Source: Anastatus disparis
Lineage: Eukaryota > Arthropoda > Insecta > Hymenoptera > Eupelmidae
Length of the DNA stretch: 64,000 nt
Direction of reading: 5' to 3'
Assembly (NCBI GenBank): GCA_017163975.1
Contig: JAFFSR010000136.1
Coordinates: 11,591,501-11,655,500 of the forward strand
The translations under genes were made by a program, and so were the position numbers. Positions 13,301 through 28,300 of this stretch are shown in pieces. The notes under the pieces were generated by a model that worked only from the letters and a program-made list of their open reading frames with translations, ran no database searches and was not told the DNA's origin. Positions within the stretch are counted from its first letter, which is position 1. Each line of letters begins with the position of its first letter.

Positions 13301-16300
13301 AATTCACGTTAAATTAGAAACTTGTGGCGTAAAATTGATATATTGCGGACAATTTTCAAAATCTTAATCGTCTAGGAAAGTTTTAATAATTCATTTTACT
13401 GTAATTTTGTTTTGAATAAATTATTTATTTTTAGCTTCTAATATGAAACATTAACATACAAAAATTTTCAATTAAATTAATTATTAGTTTCTTAAAAATT
13501 AGAGCTTTATTCAAATTTTAACCACAACTTGATTATTGAATTATTTTTGGGAAAAGAAAAAAAAATTAGTTTTGAAAGGAATTACTTTTGCAAATAGAGA
13601 AACAAATTAATTTTTTCATCTTCCAAAACAGAATTACACTTTAAAGTATATAAATTCACGTGACTCTTATTTTGGTTACAGCCACCCTGCGAACTACCCA
13701 AACGAGATTCTTCTCTCAGCATGTATACATACAACAGCACGTGCTGTGCACCTACTCCACGCGCAACTCGTTGTTTCAACTTTTTTCTTATATTATACCA
13801 CCTTCCTTGCAGCTGACACTGTTTTATGTATAAAAAAAAGAGAGAAAAGAATAAAGGAAAAAAAATATAGAAATATACGATCCAACCCTGTATATGTTGT
13901 TGTAGTACTTTATGTATATATACATTTTACCGTAAGCTTGCTTTTGGCGTATATCCGGTTTGGAAGAAATCCAGTGCCGGTTTTCACCTGCGATGTGATG
14001 ATGAAGACTACGACGACAACGACGAAGACGACGACGACCGGTCTCTCTTTCTGTAAACTACTATACTATACATTATATACACAGGGGTCAAGAAGAGAAT
14101 ATGTATATGAATATGAGTGTATGCGTTAAAACGAGCTTTAATACGACCCCGAAAAAAAGAAACTGGCCTCCTCCATCGTTCGCTTGCTTCGCACACACCT
14201 TTATACCCGTGACAAATATATAAGAACGTCTTGACTTTAAGAGATGGGAAGGTTTTTTTTCTCTCTTTCAACTTCTTTTTGGCTACTTGCTTTTTGCAAG
14301 CGGACAAAAAAATATGTATATTGTTTGGTGTATGAAATACACTTGTCGCTGGGCTATTATTTTAAATGATTTACATTCTTAAGGAGCTAATATTTCGTTT
14401 AAGAAAGTATTGTCAAGATTAATGAGATCTTTTTGATGTTTCACGTAATTACTCATGTATTTAGATTATTTTTATGAGGTCGTCAGTGGCTCAGTCGGTA
14501 GAGCCATAGATTCATAATCTCGGGGACTCGAGTTCGAATCCCGCTCTCGGCGGCCAATTGATACAAGCATCACTGTACACGATATACATGCTTTGTTCAC
14601 AAACACACTGATGACTTCCGTCGCTAATTAGCATCGTAATGATAGCATAAGTACAGCGATGTTAAATAAATTTAAAAAAAATTATAGCTTTGTGGATTTT
14701 ATTGTCATTTCTATTTTTTTTCTATTTAACTTTATTTTATGTAGATAATAGATAAATATAGATAATTTTTTAATGTAATTTACACGTTACAAAACTTTAC
14801 GTTGATGACAAAATATCAAGCGTACATTTTTATTAAAGAAGATGTTCGCATATAATGACATTTCATAAAGCCATTTTTCTTTTTTTAGATAACAAACATA
14901 GTGATTTGCTTGCAAATCTAGAAAAGAAAAATAAACGTTTGCGTGTTTTGAATTTTTAATAATCAGATTTATATCACGTCAATAGTAAAGATAAAAAAAT
15001 TAAAAAAATAAAAAAAGATTTTTTGCTAAGCAAAAAATTATATTTTTTTTTTCAAATGCTCTTAATTATATATTCAAAATTCATAATACGTGCCATAAAT
15101 ACAAAAAAAGATATGTTCTTTAGTGATATATAAACTAGATATAACAAAAAACAGACTAGAATCATTCCCTTAGAAATCATCAGTACAATTAGAACATTTC
15201 GTGACTTTGCAAAATAATTACTGTTTAGCCAAAAACTCAGACGTATAATAATTTTGAATATATTTTTTATTTTAAGAAATTAAAGCACTCGAGGAAATCT
15301 AAAATATTTCAAAACTTATTTTTAAAATTATTTCCGTAAGAAATAATATAATATTGTTCATTGATAATTTTAATTACAACTACAAAATTTAAATATACTT
15401 TTCAACATACTGAATAGCTAACAAAATACTCTTACTTTTCTATTGAACAAACTCTAATTAATTTTTTTAATCCACATTTACAATGTTCTATTTGCTCAAC
15501 AAACATATACACAGTAAATTCTTTTATTTGCTTTTTCGATAAACGTAGCTTTCGCTCTCGAGAGCAAACTCATCTTGCAAATTTGAGAGCGTGAATACGA
15601 AAGTGCACACTTCTTCGACGTATCCTAATAAACATCTTGAGGTGTCGACGACCCTTGTGTATACGTACTTCTGTACATTTTTTTCAGAATTCTTATTTTA
15701 TTTTTCTCTTTCATTTTTGTACTACTTGTGTTTTGTCAAGAAGATAAAAGAGGAGAAGGTGCGACTTTTGACGGGGATATTTTTACTTTAGCCATTATCG
15801 AAGCGACGGACAGAAGAAGATTTTATTCGTGTATACGTGCGAGAAGGTAAAAATTCGTTGTTAACCGTTCAAATTTTATGACGAGGTATATAATTGTCAT
15901 TTCTTTTACTTTATTTGGGAGTCCTTTTCATTTTATAATGTTCATTGTTAGAACTAAAAAAAATCTTATTTTAGTGTTAAAGTAAATTTTCTGTTTTTGG
16001 ACATTTGAAAGCCTTTCTGGTGAATTTTAACGTCAGTTTTAAAAACATTTAAATTATTTTATATTATCAACATTAATGCACGAAAAATAAAATAAAAATT
16101 GGAAATAAAAAATTTCCTTATTTATTTATTCAAGAGAAAGGATATCGTTTTAAAAATAGCATTTTAGTAATGACTTAAAAATACTTTGAATGGCATCCAC
16201 CTTCTTACGTTAACCAAGAAAAAGTATCTCAAACATTTATATAAATTGAATTCACTTGCATCTCTTTTGCCACGATCGTTAATTTAGTCTCCTCCTCTCA

Positions 16301-19300
16301 CTTAGCAATAAAAGTATACGAAATTCTCCGAGCCATGCGCCATCATCATCTTCCTTTTTTAAACATTTATACGATGCACAAAACTTTTGTAAAAATCAGC
16401 GTAACGGTAGCAATAAAAGTCTTGCCCCCTCTTTCTTTTTTTTGATGATCGTCGTCAAGTATGCTATATAGTCCCTTAGCATATATGTGTATATATATGT
16501 ATCGTAAAATCTATGCATATACACGCGGGTCCTTATAGTTATAACGTTTGGCATTATGTGAAGTAGTTAACATGTTATATTTAGCATGATAATACGGATT
16601 TACAATAGGTAGACCCTTATAAACTGCCAACGCTCGGGCTAGGCGCACCTCGTCTTACAACCCCACGGTCAGATGCTCCCGTACAATAAAAAAGGTAACC
16701 CCTCCCTCTTCTCTATGCTTTTTTCTTTTTCTATTCTCTCTTTTTTTATTATTATTTCTTTTCTTTCTTCTTATTTTACTCACACCGATACCTGATCTTC
16801 TTGCCTCGTTTTAGCTCTTGTCTCGTCAATGTCTCGCGAGTAACACCTGCACGTTATTTCCTACGTTGGCGTCATACACACATCGTTGCCATTACCGTAC
16901 GTACATTATACATACGTATATAGATATGTATGCATAAGGAGGAGGTTTCGCGCGAGTAGTTTCAAGAGCCCCGGAGGCTATAGGCTCCTCATGAATTCGG
17001 CTTAAATGAAATGGATCCGCGAAGAGAGAACTATACATATATATGCACCTCTCTCTACTTCTGATTTTTATAATGCAATGCTAATCCGCGAGATATGTAC
17101 GTGACGTTTTCAAGCAAGCACATATATACACATATCGAAGCTACGCGTGTGAACTAACGCTTTTACTGTACATATAAAATAAAAAAAAAGGAAAGCTAAC
17201 TCAAATATAGGGACGACTCAATATATATAAAAAAAAAGCCGTGACTGTTTGGAAAGCATTGGATTTACGTTAAAAAACATACGTACATGAATAATAGTAA
17301 GTTCAGTGTTGATGATTTATTTATCAGGGAACAAAAGGGAGTTTACCGATCGGTACCGCTGATGTTTATGTACCGCTTTAGATTTTAAATATGATTTGTA
17401 TAATATTGTGCAAACTTCAAATGAATGGGAAAAATTTAAATAAATTATAAGACACATTAATTTATCTTTGAAATAGGTAAAAATCTTTTTATGATTTAAA
17501 ATATATGTCAATAGTATTAATACATTTTGTTTATAAAAATTTCTAATCCATAAAAATTCAGCTATCAAAAATTATATTTGTATATAAATAAAAATACCTG
17601 AAACCAAATAACGTATCTTCAATCATGATGTTTGATCAATTAAGATGTACACAAGTTTAACTTAATTATTTATCTTGCTCCTAATTAATTTTTAGTGGTG
17701 TAATGGGCCAAAAGTTGTTAGTCCAAGAGACAGCGGGTGGTGCAGCGGCGGCGGCAGCGGCAGCAAGTCGTATGGAAACTGGATCAGAAGGTTCAGGTGG
17801 TGAACTTCATCATTTTCTTCATCAATATAATCAACAATCACATAGTCCAGGTCAAGGATTACAAGGTGGCTTACCATTGCCGCTCAGTCCGCAATCGCAA
17901 CAAGCTGCTATCGCAGGTGTCAAACGTGAACCTGAAGATTTAAGCTCGTCAAGGGGTGGACAACAGTCGGCTAAAAGACACAAGCAAAATCAACAACCTG
18001 ATAGTCCGACGCCGCCGGGCATGTATCATCATCAGCATCATCAATTACAAGTATGTCATTTCGTAATCAATTGATTATTATTCAAAATACAATATTTCAT
18101 CTTAAATGTACAGCAGATTTTATTTTGTATAAACTTACTAATCGTAGAGTAAGAATTGTTATATATGAGAAACATTCGATATACAAAAAGTCAATTTTTC
18201 TAATATGTACGTATTAATTTTCACGATGAACATAATTTTTTCCATCTATACAATAATTTTTATATTAAACCAAATCTGTCTCACAGTTTAAATATAATAT
18301 GATAATTTTACTCAGAGAATTTCTTCCTATACAACTTCGATTCACGAAAACAAATTATTCAGAAACATATAAAAGAATATGATATAATCTTAACGCAATC
18401 GATATCTTTTGATCCACAGTACGGCAGTCCTTACGATCCATACACAGCGTGTAGTCCGCGTTTACAAACATCTTACGCATCGTCACCAAACAATGGCACG
18501 GGTAATAACGGCGTGTCTAATGGTTCAAATGGTATGCATCAAGAAGCGACGGCCGTTTATGTTACCCAAGATACATTGCCACCGCTTGTATCATCAGGTT
18601 CAACATCATTACCAACATCAACCGCATCTTACACAAGGTACGAAGTTGTACCAAGTTCATACGCAACGACACACGCTATAAGATCATCGTCTAGCAGTAG
18701 TAAAGTACTCACAGTTGATTTACCAAGCCCTGATTCGGGTATTGGAGCCGATGCTGTAACACCAAGACAGGATCATCATCAGCCAACTGCGTTACATCAG
18801 GTTTGTCTTTTATTATTTTTTTTATCATTTAATCTTGTCATAAAACTTACATAAGATATTATTAAATTGATTTATTTCTTCGTAATTTTGTCAAAAAATT
18901 TTAATTTACATTCTCAAACGAATATGTTTGCAATAATTGCGAAAAATATGTCATAATTAATAAAGTGTTAAATCTAAAAATGAACAGCAAAATATGAAAA
19001 TGTAGAAACACATATGTAAATTAATTAAACGTAGTTATTGGAGTACATAAATTAATCGAAAATATCAATTTAGAATGTAGTAAGAGTTCGAACGTATTAA
19101 ACAATTTTTCAAATCGAATGTTTCAAACATTTAAAATCCTTACAAGAGCACACTGAAAAAAGGTTGGCGCAAAAGATGCCCTCTTGCGGATATATAATGC
19201 TCTAACGGCGGGCTGCCATGTGCGCTTTCCATTTAGAACGTATGCTGTCCGCTTTTGGAAAGCACTCGCGCAACTTTAGCTCATATGTAACGCAAACGTT

Positions 19301-22300
19301 GAGTATAAGCCTCGTCCTTCGATTTAGGACGACGGTTTAGGACGTGTGTTGCACGGATTAGGACGTATGCTGCACGGAATAAGGAAAACATACATTCAAA
19401 ACTCGAGCGCTGTTGTTTACCGACACGCGGCGCTAGTAGAGTACCAACCTTTTTTCAGTGCAGACATGTAAGAATTTACAAAGTATTTTTAAATCATCTT
19501 TGGCATTTAAACTATTCAAAGTGTATTATCTAACCAAAGTTATGCAAAGTCCATAAATAAAATCTAAAATAAAACTCTTCCTAACATTGTCAAGCATTTT
19601 TATCTGTAAAATAAAAAGAGCCATAATAACATAAACCACAAATGACACTTTCACCTAATTATGCATGCCTCGTACAAAACACCTTTTGCACTGTTTTAAG
19701 AAAAAAAGTAAAAGAAAAAAAATAAGAAAAATGCATCTAAAAACAATTCCATTCGTTTCAATCGAAACAAGCTCTCTTGACACGCACTCGAAATGCAAAA
19801 TCGACACGTCTAAACCATATTAGTCCCGTGAGGCAAGTAGCAGTTATAGCCATATAGCTTGTCTTGGAGAAAGCCAAACGTTTTATATATACATATATAA
19901 CATATATATAGTACATATATGTATAGATTTGCTCTCTAACGCGTATATATACGATCGCTTGCGCTCGCGCGAGTCGCGCTGGTGGAACGATTAGCAGGCA
20001 TTTCCTCGCGGCTGCTGCTGCCTGCCGCTGCCGATCTCGATCTCTGCAAAGTAGATACCAGAACCTGATAAAAGTGTACAGCCTGACTTGAATGAGCAAT
20101 ACAAACGGAGAGAGAGAGAGAAAAGCACATGTCGCATAGCAACGAGGATATCGCGCGAAATTTAACGCAGGCTATATATACATATACATACATAAAACGA
20201 TCGCGTTTTCAGATCTTCGAGAGCACGACATTTAATTGCTTAATTTTCTTAATGGCTTCTTTTCTACGTTAAAGGACACAGCAAGAGAATTGTGATATAT
20301 GTTCTTAATGTCCTTGCCGAGACAGTTTATATTGGATTGGTTATATATACTCGACTCTTTAGTTAGAAGAATTAAGATGAATTAAAGATTAATAAAATGA
20401 TAACGATAAGATTGAATATTTCAGCTCTTTTTTTACTCTGCTTATTTTTTCAAAGAATAATTTTTTGTCGATAAATGGAGAATTTTTTTTTTCAAAGGCG
20501 TGTTATCAGAGGACGCATTTTAAGTTACGAAAATAAAATAAATATGTCGCGAAAAACGAGTTTTTTCTACGTTGCCCAATACTTGTACGAGTTTTAATTT
20601 AGAATTAGTTAGACGTTAGGATAAAATTGAACCTTTTTTTTTCTTTTTTGTAAATCGCCTCATCGTAAAAAATGCTCATTTCACCTTAATTACACTACAA
20701 GCGTTGAATTTTAATAAAATGTTGTTTTATATAAATCAATCTAAATTAAAGCTTAGCATTTATATATATATATATGTATACATTTTACATAAAATATTGA
20801 AAAAGTTCTATTAAACCATTATTTTTAAGCAACTCGTAATTCTTTTTTTTACAATTTCATATAAAAAATGACTGTTGACATATTTATTCGTTTGATTTAA
20901 CACCTTAAAAAATAAATTATACGTATGTACGAAATAAAATTTCATTTTACGAGTTTATTTATGACATTTCAAATCGTAAAACCACCAATAAAATCTACGT
21001 TACTTGTTAACCTAACGATCAATTACACTATTCAATTTAAAAGTTAAAACGAAATCACAAAAATTTTTAGCAAAAGTAATTTAAAATAGGGAAAATTAAA
21101 AATTTGTACCTAATGCAGATTCGATAAGTTTTTTTAATTTACAAATTATGCTAAGCAAATTTGTTGAAATTACTTTGCATATTTTGAATTTCAATGTTTT
21201 CAATATGTGCATAGTAAGTAGATTATTATAAAATTAACAAAAAATCATGTTTTACAAGATTTATCAATTTTCAAAATCTAAACTATTTGTTTTTTCATTC
21301 CACAGTCATCCTTCGACTACACGGAATTATGCTCGGGTGGTGCAGGTTCAGCGGCAGCAGTTGTACTCGAAAGCGGTAACGTAATACATCATCAGCCACT
21401 TCAGCTGCAACTACAGCAAGGACATGCACAAACAGCACAAGTACAAAGAAGCGGCGGTCTTGTTGCAACTGGTGCAACAACACCAAATTCAAATCCAAAT
21501 CCACCAAGGTCGAGGCCATGGCATGATTTTGGTAGGCAAAACGATGCCGACAAGATTCAAATACCAAAATTGTAAGTAGGAAAATTTTTAATCATATTTC
21601 TTTATTTTTAATAACAAATGGGCGTGCCATTCATTTAAAATTTTTCAAAGTGCTTCTTTGATATGATAAGTTGATCGTTTTGAATTTCTTATAATTAATT
21701 AATATTATAAAAAACACTACAATAAATATTTTATTTTATGCAAAATTTGTTCATACATAAATAAATAATATTGATATTTTAAGCTTTAATATATTTTAGT
21801 CTCATTTTATTAAACTAATATTCAATTCTTAGAGTCGAACATTATTTCAATATTTTTTTTTTGAAAATTTGCATATCCTTTGTGAAAGCAGTTTTTTGTG
21901 CCAAGTCATTAAAACTCTGTGACGAGGTTTTTATAAAAGAATGTAGTTTTTATTACAATTTTTTTTTCTTCATCGTACATTGATTTATAGCTGAGGACAA
22001 AGTTTATTAACCCTTTTATTCGTTGAGCAACTGGACAAAAAAAGGATTAGTTAAAAAAAAAAAAAAAAATGCAATTAAAAGAATTTCTAATATTTCTATG
22101 TAATTGTCTCGAGCAAATGAAGACAACGTAAATTTCATTTTCGCAATAATAAAAGTATTTAACTGCTTGAAATACCTTCAACAAATGGATATAATAAATA
22201 TATTAACTAAAAACTACCTAACAACTTAACTACCCAAGCAAAGGGGTACTAATGAAAAGATATAAATAAAACATTAAATAAATTATAAGCGAAATGTATA

Positions 22301-25300
22301 TTCGCTTATAGGTTATGCATTAAAAAGAAAGAAAATATTAATTCGGTAGCCGGAGTCTTAGGAAATAGTTGTAATAGGTAATATCGTTATGTAGCAGCTT
22401 ATAAAGTGACTAGACAGCGAAGACAGTTTAAATAATAGTCAATGTCGACGAAGAATTTTGCTACTGCAACTTTTGCTCACATATGAGCCGACAGCGCAAT
22501 GATTGCCGTTTCAAGAAAAATATTCGATTACCATTTGATCGGGAAGTTTGAAATTTTTTTTTTTTTATTATCCTCTCTCCTTCTCTATTAGTAGTGAGAA
22601 CATTTGCTTAATCTAAGCCGGCAATTTATATTTGCTTGTATCTAACAAATTATTTATCTCGTTATACATATATATTAAAACTCCGTGGAATCTTTATTTT
22701 CTCATTTTATTCGAGAACGAAATTCCGATGTATAATATTTAAAATGAGTAACAAAACTTTGTATTAGCAATCGCGAAACTAATGATTATAATTAATAAGA
22801 ATCTTTTTGCTTGTTACTTGTACATGTATATATATGCTAACGCGCAGTTGATACGTTGTAAACTCATGCGGAAAATTTGAATTATTTTTCTTTTTTTTAT
22901 CATTATTTTTATTTATTTTAATCAAAGTTTATAATAAGAGAAGTTATAAAACGATGATAAACCAGATCATTTCTTATCAAACGTATAATTACGCAAATGA
23001 GCGTAAACGCGAATCGCTCAAGATAATCTAAAATCTATGCGGATCTCTAGTAAATTAAGTAAAAGCGTAAAACTAAAGTTTCCATAATCCCCATTTCACG
23101 CATACAAAAATTTCCAATAAAAAGAAAAAAAACAAAATATATGTGTATATCTGTATAAAACAAAGATTTTACGATCTAATAATCCACGCAATTCCATAAA
23201 AAGATACAGCGAACAATTCCTGACGCGAATCATAATAACTAAAAGAAGAAAAAATTCATAAACAAAAAAAAGGCCTTGGTATATAATGCGTATCGCGCTT
23301 AAAATCGCAAATTCAATTTTTAACGCGTCGCGATCAGACACATCAGCCTTTTATAATCGCGTATGCCAAGAACGAAAGAGAAGAAAAGAAGATAAAAAAA
23401 GAAAAGATAGAAAACTTTTCGAGCTGTATACATATGCCAAAAGGGAAAAATGAGAGCGCAATTTCGATTAAACTCAGCGAGCTCTTATTCTCCCGTGCGA
23501 CACGTGAAATCGCGAAATATATATATACATACTCCGCCTATCTTTAAATGCACGGTAATATACATGTATATATACGTACACTAAAGTACATTTGCATATG
23601 CGAGCATATACGCGTAGAAGCGTTTATAATAAGGTGGAAGAGGTAGGCGTTCGGTATACGCTAACGTTCGAGTTAAATGTATAAGGACATTAACCCTGCC
23701 AAGCCAAGCTACTAATACACACCTTATCTTTTATATGTGTATATTCGAAATTTTTATTTTTTTCATTTTTCCCGTAAGTGAATATACATATATCGAACGA
23801 CGAATCTTTAACGAAAAATTAAATGTATTTGCAATTTTGAGTAATATTAACTTTATGAAGAATTATCGAATGATTAGGATTAAAAAGTTGCTCCATATAT
23901 ATATAGATATCGATATTACTTTATATATAGAAAGTTTTAAAAGTGATATGATTAATGGAAATTTGGTTGCAAGCTGTCATATTAAATGGATTATTCGGTT
24001 AACGTTGATATTAGATTTAATTTATTTTATTGATTATATTATTTATATATTTTAATTTATTTAATAGATCATAAAGATACCTTTTTTTTAATTTATGGTT
24101 TTAATATACACATTCAGCTGATATATCTATTTATATCAATACTGTTTTTAATGTATTTAATCAATTAAATATTTATACATTCGGTATGTGATATCGAATA
24201 ATTTTGAATTAATAATAAAATAATTAAATTCAGCCGATGCACATTTTTTCAATAATATTAAATTCCGAGCATGATTTTTGTTAAATCTTCACGAAATAAC
24301 AGCAGATTAAAAATGTTAACGGATAAATAAATTTTTCAATTTGTTGATTTAAAAAACGGGATTTGTTATTCCTGGAAAAATTTCCATTTTTTTTGTAAAT
24401 GTTTTAAAATGACCATAATGGATTTTTTATGCTTGAAAAAAATTTACCGCTGGGATACACGTGCGATAAGGCTAAGTAAGGCAGCAAGAAGGTGCTTAAT
24501 ATCTCCTCCTCAAAGTTTAAATGAAGCTACCATGTGATAGAGTTGTTCACTTCCTTTGGATAAAAAAAAATAAAAAATAAAATAAAGTATACGCTAATTT
24601 GTCTTTTTCTGTGCAAAGAGCTCAAAGATAAGCAAACTTCCTGAAGAAATAAACGAGCGAGTAATTGAAGTAATATGAAACGATCTTATATACTTTAAAT
24701 AAGTGCAATAATTTACCATTTAAAAACGGGCATAAAACAGTTTTACGACTGAAAATTCTTTTTACTTTAGCAAAAATTCCGAATCTTATTATACATATAT
24801 TATTACCTTTTTTTATTGTAAAACAAATACAACACCAAGTTAAATATACAAAAAACTAAATAGCGATCGAATGACATGAAATAAATTATGCAACATGCAA
24901 CAAAACGCATTAGTAAAAACAAAAAAAAATAATCAACTTCAATAAACCGTACAACAAGCGATTTTATCTAATTCTCCGTAGGTGTTACATGATTTCATAT
25001 TGACCAAGTGTCTATATACTAAACCGAAATCTTAAAACAAAACTAGCTACTTTTCTCGTTACGCTTTAAAAAAATAATTTTAAAAAATGAAGGAAAAAAT
25101 TAAATAAATTGATACCAAGTGAAACCTTATCTCTTTGACATTAAAACTACAATATATCGACCAGCTTTCATCTCATCGTTTCGAGCTCAATCGTCTCCTC
25201 TCTCTAACATTCTGAATAAAACATAAGTTCGTGTACTTTTACAAAGTTAAAAAGATCCCGCCCAGCATGTTATAATAAAAAAAAACACCACCTCAAATAG

Positions 25301-28300
25301 GAATGTCGAGCGTATATCCTTAAAACAGATGATAATTGCTCGTCGTTGTACAACTGGTAAAAAAAAAAAAAGAAGTCGTCGGTAAACGGATAGAAAACTT
25401 TCTTTTCAACTTTTTTTTCTCTTTATATATTTATTTCTTTTTCAATGGCACGCCCATAATACAACATCTTCTCTTTAACGATTGTCGATCGATTTCTCGA
25501 ATGATAGCAAAAATTTCCTCTATAGCTTTTCTCTGCTGTGTGTGCTGCCGGGGGGAGCCCCCGGCGTGCGCGCGCGCGCGAGAAAGTCATTAAAAACAAA
25601 TAAACGATTTTTCTATATAATCAAGTTTTGGTTTTTCTCTTCCCTTATCTAGATATTCAGCTTACGGCTTCAAGTATCACCTTGAATCACCTATCAGCAC
25701 TTCACAAAGACGCGAGGACGACAGGATAACCTACATTAACAAGGGCCAGTTTTACGGCATCACATTGGACTATGTACCCGATCCGGATAAGCCGCTATTA
25801 AAAGCAGGACAGACTGTCAAGGTAAGAAGAAATGAGCTTTTTTTTAATCATTATGGTTTTTGTTTAAGAGATGTGAATTTATAAGATATATATGCTGATG
25901 CTTACTTTTTCTTGTTAATACTCCCTTCCGGATATTGATCACTAAATCAATTTTTTTTTTCATGCCCTAGACGATTAAAGATTTTTATACGTGATAGTTT
26001 TATTAATATTAGTGCAATATGATTGGATAGTATTATTAATATTTATTTCGTAATATTTCTAATTTTTATTCAATATTTATTTTTATTTAAATTTATTTTG
26101 ATCTATTTAAATACAAATTCTATAAAGAAATGTAATACTATTTTTTTTAATTACAAAGAAAATGCGTATGATGTAAAGAAAACTGAAAAAAGAAAATAAT
26201 TTAGAAAGACAAAATATCTTACGCAATATCCCCAATAAGACATTTCACGTCAAATAAATGAAATACTTGGCAATTAAGTAGTAGCCAAAAAAAAGAGTTC
26301 AATTTACATTTTTGCAAAGCCATAGAATGCACGTCCTCTTAAAGCCTAAAGATTTCTCTCCACCTATATACACACACACACATGTGTAATTCTCGTGGCC
26401 TTTAACAATTCAAATAGTACCGCCTTTTTACACATTTTCTGTCTTTGGCTCTCTATAGGATGGAAAACTCGCCTGGGCGCGTATTTTATTGCATTCAGCT
26501 TAACATTCGTACATAGACGCACGCTTTAAAAAAAAACATAAGGAAAATAAAAAAGGATAGAACTATACGTATATATAAACATCTCTTATAAAGTGTGTGT
26601 ATACCGCTGTTGAGGGGGTTAAAGAGAAAAACAGCTTGTTGGAATGAGGTCGTTTGTTTTCGCGAGCGACTTTAATTGGCGGCTAAATGGCGTACCGTTA
26701 GCAATTTCCATTACGATAAAGCTCTTTCTTTCTCTCTCTCTCTTTCTCTCTTACACACTTTTTCTGTCTTTCTCTTGTGCGACATTTTTCTACGATTACG
26801 AGTTTGAGCAGCTTTCTTATTCTTCTTCTAATACACGCTACCACTTCTTCCGTACTTTTAATGTTATATCACATTATACAGGAGGGAAGGGAGTTGAGAG
26901 AGAGAAAATTTCCGAGCTTTAAAAACATACCGAGAGACCGGATGTTCACCATAGAGTTTCACTGTGTACATGTGTACCTTTACAAGACCAAAATTTTCAA
27001 TAAAAAATGAAATTATTTTTTATTTGATCTGGTCGAGGAATCTCATATTGACAATTTTCATTTCCTTATTTTTCAGAGATATTTACAATTCGAGTGCTAT
27101 CTTTTCCTTTTTCTGAATGCCAATATATACTAAGTTTAGCTAAGTTTTAAAATAACTTTCAAATATATATATATAAAATTATGAATGTAATAAAATGTTG
27201 TATAATATGCAAGATAACTTTAAAACATGCTTCATTTAATTTTGAGCTGTATTAATAAATTAAAACTGTTAAATTTATAACTAGTTTCTAATAACTTTAT
27301 GAAATATCGTAATATTATAACTTTTCTTTTCTTTTTTTTTGAGGAAAGTTTATGACCACAAAGAAACGAAATTGATACATTCGACTTCATAATATTTGCT
27401 TCAGTTCGTTTTAAGCTATAAAACTTAAGTGAAAAGACGCGTAGTCTTTTTCCAACGAATTTTTTAACTAAATTTGTTGGATGATTTAGAAAGAAAAGAA
27501 CGTGATTCTTTTCCTTTGAAATTTTATCTACTCATGAAATTCCCTAACTAATCTTATTTTGAATTTACCCTTGTTTGAATAAAAATGAATTGACACTTGA
27601 TTTTATTTTAACTTTGAATCTTTTAACTTCATTAAATTTAATTTTACACTATATTTGACTTTACCACTAATTTTTACACACAAAAATCTACTATTTTTCA
27701 AAAGAGAAATTAAAAGAATTTACTGATACAAAGCAACTAACCTTGCGGTTGTAGTTGCTTTGTTTTAATGGATTTTATCTAAACTTTACACTTTATTTAT
27801 CGGGAAAGGATTCACTCAATAAATACACCAATATAAAGGGAAAAAGCCATGTGGCATAAAAAACCCTTGATTTATTTCCTATAATTTTACACACTATTTG
27901 CCGCACGATTATATTTTATTCGCACGCACGCACGCAAAAAGAGAAAGGAAAATTAGACACAATGAAATTTATATAGCCGCGGCTTTGGTGGGCGAAGGTG
28001 ATGCGTTGATTCGCAATCGACCATTCGTCGCTGTACGAAAATCTTCCGTACCTGAAAGGCTTCTGATCGCCTTTTTGAAAGAAAGAATTGTAATGAAACC
28101 TGATGTTCTCGCAAGAGACAAGACCGCTCGAGGCGAGGTCACGCTTGATACTAACTAATTTTTCCGCGGCACTTGAAAAGTCTCCCTGTTCTCTCCCCCC
28201 TTTCGTCTATGAGCTGACTTAAGGGAGGTGAGAACAGGCGACTGTAAGTGCTGCCGCTCATCATCGTTTTTGATTTTCACATACATTTATGTTGCGACGC

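Noticed and set aside
13998..14040. Acidic Asp/Glu-rich coding stretch
   Set aside because: A simple CGA/GAC repeat with no supporting frame or splice sites.
14476..14556. A functional tRNA-Met gene
   Set aside because: The A and B boxes are good, but the anticodon and T stems have mismatches and the sequence continues into a body shared with three other copies, so it is a SINE head.
19758..20193. Two overlapping minus-strand frames of 85-113 codons in a grh intron
   Set aside because: No domain, no splice logic and Arg/Ala-rich composition from the CG-richer patch; kept only as a regulatory candidate.
27898..28158. 86-codon open frame present twice (also 34285-34545)
   Set aside because: It is duplicated only because it lies in both LTRs of the BEL element. 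It is antisense to the element and shows no domain or start context.
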